Origin: Chloroflexota bacterium
GTDB lineage: Bacteria; Chloroflexota; Dehalococcoidia; Lucifugimonadales; GCA-2722455
Reading direction: 5' to 3'
DNA: 64,000 nt
NCBI GenBank assembly: GCA_002722455.1
Contig: PBMB01000015.1
Span: 40,500 to 104,499, forward strand
Made by a program: the position numbers and the translations under genes
Notes under the pieces: generated by a model
Database searches by the model: none
What the model was told of the DNA's origin: nothing
Seen by the model: the letters and a program-made list of their open reading frames with translations, nothing else
Part shown: in pieces, positions 59,995 through 64,000 of the stretch
How the letters are laid out: the number at the start of each line of letters is the position of its first letter
Numbering within the stretch: position 1 is the first letter of the stretch

Positions 59995-61764
59995 TTAAAA
60001 TTGTTCATCAACAACTTTATAGTATTCTACTTGACCTTGGCTTAAATTGAAGAATCCGATTTGACCAGCAGGGAAAGCACCGCTTGCTTCTAACACTTTA
60101 GTTCCTTCTACCCAAACTTCTATTTTTGTTGGAGTATACTTAATTTCAAAGTTATAGTAAATATCGTGATTCCAACCAATAGAAGTGCTTATCAATGAAT
60201 CAAGTGCATCATACCCTGACTTATCTTTTTCCATAAACCAATTGATTGCACCAACACCTCCTGTTACATGAGCTAAATAATGCCCTTCATAAGATACGCC
60301 ACCATTAATACTTTGGTTTAGCTTCTTCCAAGACCACAAGTAGAAATCAGATTCACTTGTTTTACCAAAGACCATACCGATAAAGTCATCATCTCCACCA
60401 CTTGCTCTTACTCTCATTCTACCTTTTATTGTAGTGTTACCGTAAGTTGTTGCTTTCGATTGAAATATTGTATTGTTACCATTAATTGCTTGATATGCAT
60501 AAGTTCCGTCATTTGATACTGACCAAGCACCATTTGAATCTGTAGTAAACCATTCATTTAAATCAATTTTTGTTCCGTAAACAGTTCTTGTTTCTGTTGA
60601 TTCTCTGTATTCAACTTCACCATCTGCATAACGATATTCATCTGTCGCTGGACGATACTGCTCACCAGAACATTCACGACTTTCATAAACTTTACGCTCT
60701 TGATTAACTGATTCATCTCTATCATAGTTAGAAGCATCAGGAATCCAAGCTTCATTTCTATCGAATACCCAATCTGTACAAGAAACCTCACCCGTATTTA
60801 TCCAGTATTCTAATTTACCTTGAACTGTTCTGTATTCTGTAACAACTGTTGTATCTGTCTTTTGACTACCTACTTGACGGATTTCACCAGTTGCAGGTCT
60901 TATTTCTTGTTCGATGATCTTTCTTTCTTTTTTAACTTCTCTACTTTGATCAATTGTTGTGTTTTCATAAACAGTAGAAGCATCTGGATTCCAATCTTGG
61001 AATACTTCTGTTACCGTCCAGTCTTGAACCACGTAAGGATCAGTTGATTCCCAATAAGCCATTGTTCCTTGAACTGTTTGAGTTTCTGTGTAGTTTGTTT
61101 CTGTTTCTACTACGGGAGAACCTATATCTCTCGTTTCTCCCGTTGAAGGTCTTTCTTCTTTATCCTGTCTTGTTCTTTCTCTGTCTGTTATTTTTGTTTG
61201 CTCAACTGTTGTATTCTCATAAACGGTTGAAGCAGCAGGAGACCAATCTTGAACGACATTCGTTGTTGTCCATTCACTATATTCTGGTGTGCCAGCAACC
61301 CAATGTTCTGATTCTACTACAATAGAGTGTAAAGTCTTTTCATAAAGACCATCTGTTATTTTTAATGTTACAAATATATCACCGTCATAATCTGGAACTA
61401 CAAATTCTGTTCCTGTTTTATCATTCTTTGTGAAGTTTAAAGATACATTTGAAGACCAAATTCCTGAAATAGTCAGATCACCACCAGAACTTTTTACAAC
61501 GGAAGACTCTATCTCTATTGAGTCACCGTCTTCTGCTTCGATAGACAATGTTTCTTTTATTATATCTCCTGAATCTTTCAATCCTGTATTTACGTTTAAC
61601 ACAGAAGCTGGAACTCCTTCCTTATCCCCAGGAAGAACAGATACAGGTTTATGATCATATTTACTTTCACTCTTTTTTACTATAACCGCAAAATCTTCCG
61701 CAAAAGAAGATACTGGCAATAATAAAAACGCAGTTATTGAAAGACTTAAAAGATTTTTTTTCAT
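59995..61764 (-). CDS. Exported modular repeat protein with thrombospondin-C-like domain (3 modules)
   Basis: 589 residues, probably the most compact form. The signal peptide is SITAFLLLPVSSFA. The same order holds: FAVIVKKSESKYDHKPVSVL, Ig-like VPDYDGDIFVTLKITDGLYE, three 80-residue modules, then the C-terminal jelly-roll (DDDFIGMVFGKTSESDFYLW). The last two modules and jelly-roll are almost the same as in the 680-aa protein, even at DNA level, which points to gene conversion or a recent duplication. First gene in the minus-strand order of the three. Confidence 0.85.
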   Translation of the reverse strand: MKKNLLSLSITAFLLLPVSSFAEDFAVIVKKSESKYDHKPVSVLPGDKEGVPASVLNVNTGLKDSGDIIKETLSIEAEDGDSIEIESSVVKSSGGDLTISGIWSSNVSLNFTKNDKTGTEFVVPDYDGDIFVTLKITDGLYEKTLHSIVVESEHWVAGTPEYSEWTTTNVVQDWSPAASTVYENTTVEQTKITDRERTRQDKEERPSTGETRDIGSPVVETETNYTETQTVQGTMAYWESTDPYVVQDWTVTEVFQDWNPDASTVYENTTIDQSREVKKERKIIEQEIRPATGEIRQVGSQKTDTTVVTEYRTVQGKLEYWINTGEVSCTDWVFDRNEAWIPDASNYDRDESVNQERKVYESRECSGEQYRPATDEYRYADGEVEYRESTETRTVYGTKIDLNEWFTTDSNGAWSVSNDGTYAYQAINGNNTIFQSKATTYGNTTIKGRMRVRASGGDDDFIGMVFGKTSESDFYLWSWKKLNQSINGGVSYEGHYLAHVTGGVGAINWFMEKDKSGYDALDSLISTSIGWNHDIYYNFEIKYTPTKIEVWVEGTKVLEASGAFPAGQIGFFNLSQGQVEYYKVVDEQF

Positions 61765-61891
61765 TTTAATTCCTTTTATTTTTACAATTATTATCCTACT
61801 TTACAACTTAACACGCTTTTTTTTAAAGAAAAGTTATTTGATTGACAAAAATATTTTTTATTTATATAATTCCTTTTAATTAGGAGAAAAT

Positions 61892-61984
61892 ATGATTATT
61901 AAATTGTTTTTTTTATATATCATTATTAAGATAATGGCATTTATAATTGCATTGGCTTTATCGGCCTATTTTGATAAATTGTAA
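61892..61984 (+). CDS. Tiny single-span membrane protein, 30 aa
   Basis: TAGGAG lies 7 nt before the ATG. Almost all residues are hydrophobic (IIKLFFLYIIIKIMAFIIAL). A TATAAT is at about 61864. No family recognised; probably an inner membrane miniprotein. Confidence 0.55.
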   Translation: MIIKLFFLYIIIKIMAFIIALALSAYFDKL

Positions 61985-62055
61985 TCTTGTTTGACAATAG
62001 ATTACTTTTTTTGTTATAATTTCTTGATAATTAATTAACTAAAAGGATATGAATT

Positions 62056-62160
62056 ATGGATATTATTAAAAAAACATTTAGCTTTTTCATTCAAAAAAAC
62101 TTACACGAAGATATCTTTGACGCTTCTGGTTTTTATACTCGAAATGGAGAGTTTAAGTAA
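62056..62160 (+). CDS. Unknown small protein, 34 aa
   Basis: AAAAGGA precedes the ATG and a TTGACA...TATAAT-type promoter is at about 61991-62020. Sequence MDIIKKTFSFFIQKNLHEDI then an acidic tail. Its stop lies 2 nt before the next gene, suggesting translational coupling. Confidence 0.5.
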   Translation: MDIIKKTFSFFIQKNLHEDIFDASGFYTRNGEFK

Positions 62161-62162
62161 TA

Positions 62163-62561
62163 ATGGATATGTATGTTTATCAAGCAACTCTTTTTGCTTG
62201 CTTTTTATTCTGGGGACTATTTGATACAATTAGCAACATTCTCTTAAAACATAGAATATCAGACAATCCAGAAAGATTCTTAACAAGAAATAAAGATTCA
62301 TTGAGGGCTATGCAATTACACTTTGCATTGAAGTTTTTGTTTTATATTGCCTGTGTTATATGTCTTTTTAAAATGGAAGGCATGAATGTTATTATTTCAT
62401 TTGTTGGCTTTTTTATCGGAACTAAATTAGCTGTAAAAAACAACAGTGTTGACGAAATGGTCTTAAATGATGATAAAAAAGAAATTGATAAATCTTTTGT
62501 TTATGGTAGTATTTCTTTTGTTTCTATGATAGTATTTACCGTATCATTATTTTTATTATAG
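62163..62561 (+). CDS. Unknown membrane protein, 132 aa
   Basis: Three to four membrane spans (TLFACFLFWGLFDTISNILL, FALKFLFYIACVICLF, VIISFVGFFIGTKLAV, SISFVSMIVFTVSLFLL). Coupled to the 34-aa gene upstream and to the 131-aa gene, 8 nt downstream. No family named. Confidence 0.7.
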   Translation: MDMYVYQATLFACFLFWGLFDTISNILLKHRISDNPERFLTRNKDSLRAMQLHFALKFLFYIACVICLFKMEGMNVIISFVGFFIGTKLAVKNNSVDEMVLNDDKKEIDKSFVYGSISFVSMIVFTVSLFLL

Positions 62562-62569
62562 GTGTAAAA

Positions 62570-62965
62570 ATGTTAAGTGACCAATTTATTGCTGTTTTAA
62601 ATGAAGAACAAGAAATTATTAATGTTTTAAAAAGTGAAGCTGTTTATGCCATAATGGTTCGTGAGAATTCAATAGTTATCATGAATAAAGCTACCAACTC
62701 CAATTTGGAATCATTTTTTAAGAAGCCAAAAGAGATTCAAAAGGCTTTAAAAAGTCTAGCCATTTCACAAGGTTTTAAGAAGGTTGAGGATTGTTTCTTA
62801 AAGTGTAAGAAAAAAGATAATGGTGTCGATAGAGATATTTATATTGTTCCAGAAGAAGTATTATATGTTGAAAGATTTGGCGAAAATGGCTCTAAAATAT
62901 ATTTAAATCATAGAGGTGAAACGATGACCGTTGAAACTTCGATCAATGATATTTTCAAATATTAA
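62570..62965 (+). CDS. Unknown protein, 131 aa
   Basis: AGGTG site before the ATG. The C-terminal part, EVLYVERFGENGSKIYLNHR then GETMTVETSINDIF, has the look of a LytTR-type DNA-binding fold (EVLYVE...G...V....G), though truncated. That is only a pattern. It is in an operon with the acyl carrier protein gene 16 nt downstream. Confidence 0.6.
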   Translation: MLSDQFIAVLNEEQEIINVLKSEAVYAIMVRENSIVIMNKATNSNLESFFKKPKEIQKALKSLAISQGFKKVEDCFLKCKKKDNGVDRDIYIVPEEVLYVERFGENGSKIYLNHRGETMTVETSINDIFKY

Positions 62966-62981
62966 CTAAGAGGAAAGTAAA

Positions 62982-63194
62982 ATGTCAAAAAATAAAGAAA
63001 TAATTTCTATTATTGAACAAATATCCGATAAAGAAATCAATAATTATAATTTGCGTTTTGTTGAAGATTTAAACTTTGACTCTCTTGATACTGTTGTTTT
63101 ATTGTCTCGACTCGAAAAAGAATTAGACATATACGTCAAAGACAGTGAAGTTCAAAAATTAATTACTGTTCAACATTTGATTGATTTTATATAA
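62982..63194 (+). CDS. Acyl carrier protein-like protein
   Basis: 70 residues, slightly short for ACP (about 78). NLRFVEDLNFDSLDTVVLLS has the DSLD motif whose Ser takes phosphopantetheine; helix III (VKDSEVQKLITVQHLIDFI) follows. It would carry acyl chains in fatty acid or specialised lipid synthesis, and fabA is at the other end of the window. AAGAGG precedes the ATG and a terminator follows. Confidence 0.88.
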   Translation: MSKNKEIISIIEQISDKEINNYNLRFVEDLNFDSLDTVVLLSRLEKELDIYVKDSEVQKLITVQHLIDFI

Positions 63195-63198
63195 TTAA

Positions 63199-63228
63199 AA
63201 AAACCTCAATAGCAAATTGAGGTTTTTT
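63199..63228. terminator. Terminator after the ACP gene
   Basis: AAACCTCAAT (63201-63210) and ATTGAGGTTT around AGCAA, flanked by A and T runs. Confidence 0.88.
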
Positions 63229-63293
63229 ATGTTTTTAACTTATTTTATAATTATTAATAACAAAAAATAATTTATCTTTTATATCAATGAGAA

Positions 63294-64000
63294 TTATTTG
63301 CAAAAATCTTTTGCATTCGTTGTCTCACCCTGTTTATATTTAAATCTTATTGAAACTTCTCCATTTGAAATTTTTTGACAAATAGGAGACGACATATTCC
63401 AAGGGTTATTAAATTGAACCATATCTTCTGGTCTTTTATCTTGAAGATAAATAGAACCTTTTTCAAAGTTTTCTAAACCTGAAAGATCTGTTACATTCGT
63501 CTCCCTCAAATCAACTTTTGAAGATGATTTTAATGAAGATAATCCTGATATGTCGCTTAGATTTGGGTTGTATGATAAATTAACACCATAATTTCTACGA
63601 TCATATTTCGTTTCTTCATATCTTGAAAGGAAATCGACGTTTGTTAAATTATTATTATTTAATCTTATTCCGAATGAAGATTTGAAGTTCCAAAGATTCG
63701 CTTCTGGAATATCTGAATCTGTAAAACCTTTATCATTTAAAGCTAATACCTGATCTTCCAATTCTGATTGTTTTGTTATCGAAAGTGTTGTGTTTTTTAT
63801 TATAAAATCAACAATTTCGTCATCTGCTTTGCATAAATCTTTTTGGGTTTTTTTACTTCCTGATTTAAATCTTATGGAAATACTTCTATCTAATATTTTT
63901 TGACAAATAGGAGACGACATATTCCAAGGATTATTAAATTGAACCATATCTTCTGGCGTTTTATCTTCTAAATAAATAATTCCATCTTCAAAGTTTTCCA
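63294..64000 (-). CDS. Leucine-rich-repeat protein with duplicated Cys-containing blocks (3' part)
   Basis: The frame stays open to the window end, so the ATG at 63947 is internal and the real start lies outside. LRR units are visible (GIRLNNNNLTNVDFLSR, GVNLSYNPNLSDISGLSSL, VDLRETNVTDLSGLENF), the internalin-like type. A block of about 35 residues (IYLQDKRPEDMVQFNNPWNM, then SSPICQKI) occurs twice, at about 63370-63470 and from 63880 to the window end. It is probably exported and binds proteins. The surrounding repeat units may be recombination-prone. Confidence 0.7.
   Translation of the reverse strand, partial: ENFEDGIIYLEDKTPEDMVQFNNPWNMSSPICQKILDRSISIRFKSGSKKTQKDLCKADDEIVDFIIKNTTLSITKQSELEDQVLALNDKGFTDSDIPEANLWNFKSSFGIRLNNNNLTNVDFLSRYEETKYDRRNYGVNLSYNPNLSDISGLSSLKSSSKVDLRETNVTDLSGLENFEKGSIYLQDKRPEDMVQFNNPWNMSSPICQKISNGEVSIRFKYKQGETTNAKDFCK

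Noticed and set aside
57926..59998. ORFs in other frames inside the modular exported proteins
   Set aside because: Shadows created by the repeated modules; they lack ribosome sites and have no domain features.
1..64000. tRNA genes, insertion sequences, integrases, capsid or terminase genes
   Set aside because: Looked for on both strands; no cloverleaf, transposase motif or phage structural signature could be supported.

Overview
This is a very AT-rich 64 kb window (roughly a quarter to 30 percent G+C by eye) with bacterial-style gene structure: Shine-Dalgarno sites, sigma70-like promoters, and a GC-stem/T-run terminator after most genes. The recognisable proteins look gammaproteobacterial: FabA, a TPR response regulator, a lone Hpt protein, hybrid peroxiredoxin-glutaredoxin, META-domain, RMF-like and IbpA-like proteins. 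There are no ribosomal proteins, tRNAs, tRNA synthetases or central-metabolism operons. Most genes are unrecognised singletons on alternating strands. Together with a plasmid-Rep-like protein and several families typical of large phages (RlaP nucleotidyltransferase, cREC, NADAR-like, stand-alone TOPRIM, dGTPase-like HD, guanylate kinase), this suggests a large extrachromosomal replicon (giant phage, phage-plasmid or megaplasmid) of a low-GC gammaproteobacterium. No capsid, terminase, tail, integrase or conjugation gene was seen, so the exact class is open.

Layout. 0-10 kb: the 5' part of fabA (minus), a full-length DNA polymerase I, an unknown gene, a DnaQ-DnaE fusion DNA polymerase III, and a Rep-like winged-helix protein next to A/T-rich repeats (possible origin). 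10-20 kb: porin-like protein, lipoprotein, TPR response regulator with a mutated phospho-acceptor site, several unknowns, a gene whose start codon lies in a hairpin, and a Na/Pi cotransporter. 20-31 kb: a TerD-domain protein behind a 570-nt leader with three tandem structured repeats, a LysM lytic transglycosylase, a small protein with polymerase-A-like palm motifs, a TOPRIM protein behind a folded leader, an L,D-transpeptidase, a NADAR-like protein, YqeY and an NYN-LOTUS protein. 31-44 kb: small membrane and zinc proteins, DUF4326, an RMF-like protein, a flavin disulfide reductase with hybrid peroxiredoxin, a possible nucleotidyltransferase, a META protein, tandem paralogs, cREC, Hsp20, guanylate kinase, and an independent-looking structured RNA. 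44-55 kb: RlaP nucleotidyltransferase, an HD phosphohydrolase, many unknowns, Hpt, and a large acidic-repeat membrane protein. 55-64 kb: three tandem exported proteins built from 4, 6 and 3 copies of an 80-residue module plus a thrombospondin-C-like domain, small membrane proteins, an acyl carrier protein, and the 3' part of a leucine-rich-repeat gene.

Working together (inference): the two polymerases, TOPRIM protein, Rep-like protein, guanylate kinase and dGTPase-like protein form a replication and nucleotide set. RlaP, cREC and the GSxxxxDxD protein point to RNA repair. The disulfide reductase and hybrid peroxiredoxin are probably a peroxide-defence pair. FabA and ACP touch lipid synthesis. 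The porin, transglycosylase, L,D-transpeptidase and modular exported proteins act on the host envelope.

The strongest candidates for something undescribed are RNA-level: three tandem repeats with compensatory changes that begin at a near-consensus promoter (22855-23175), a roughly 220-nt RNA with two hairpins whose loops are 9-nt complements (43286-43508), and start-site-occluding or closing structures at 18176-18207 and 25895-26012.
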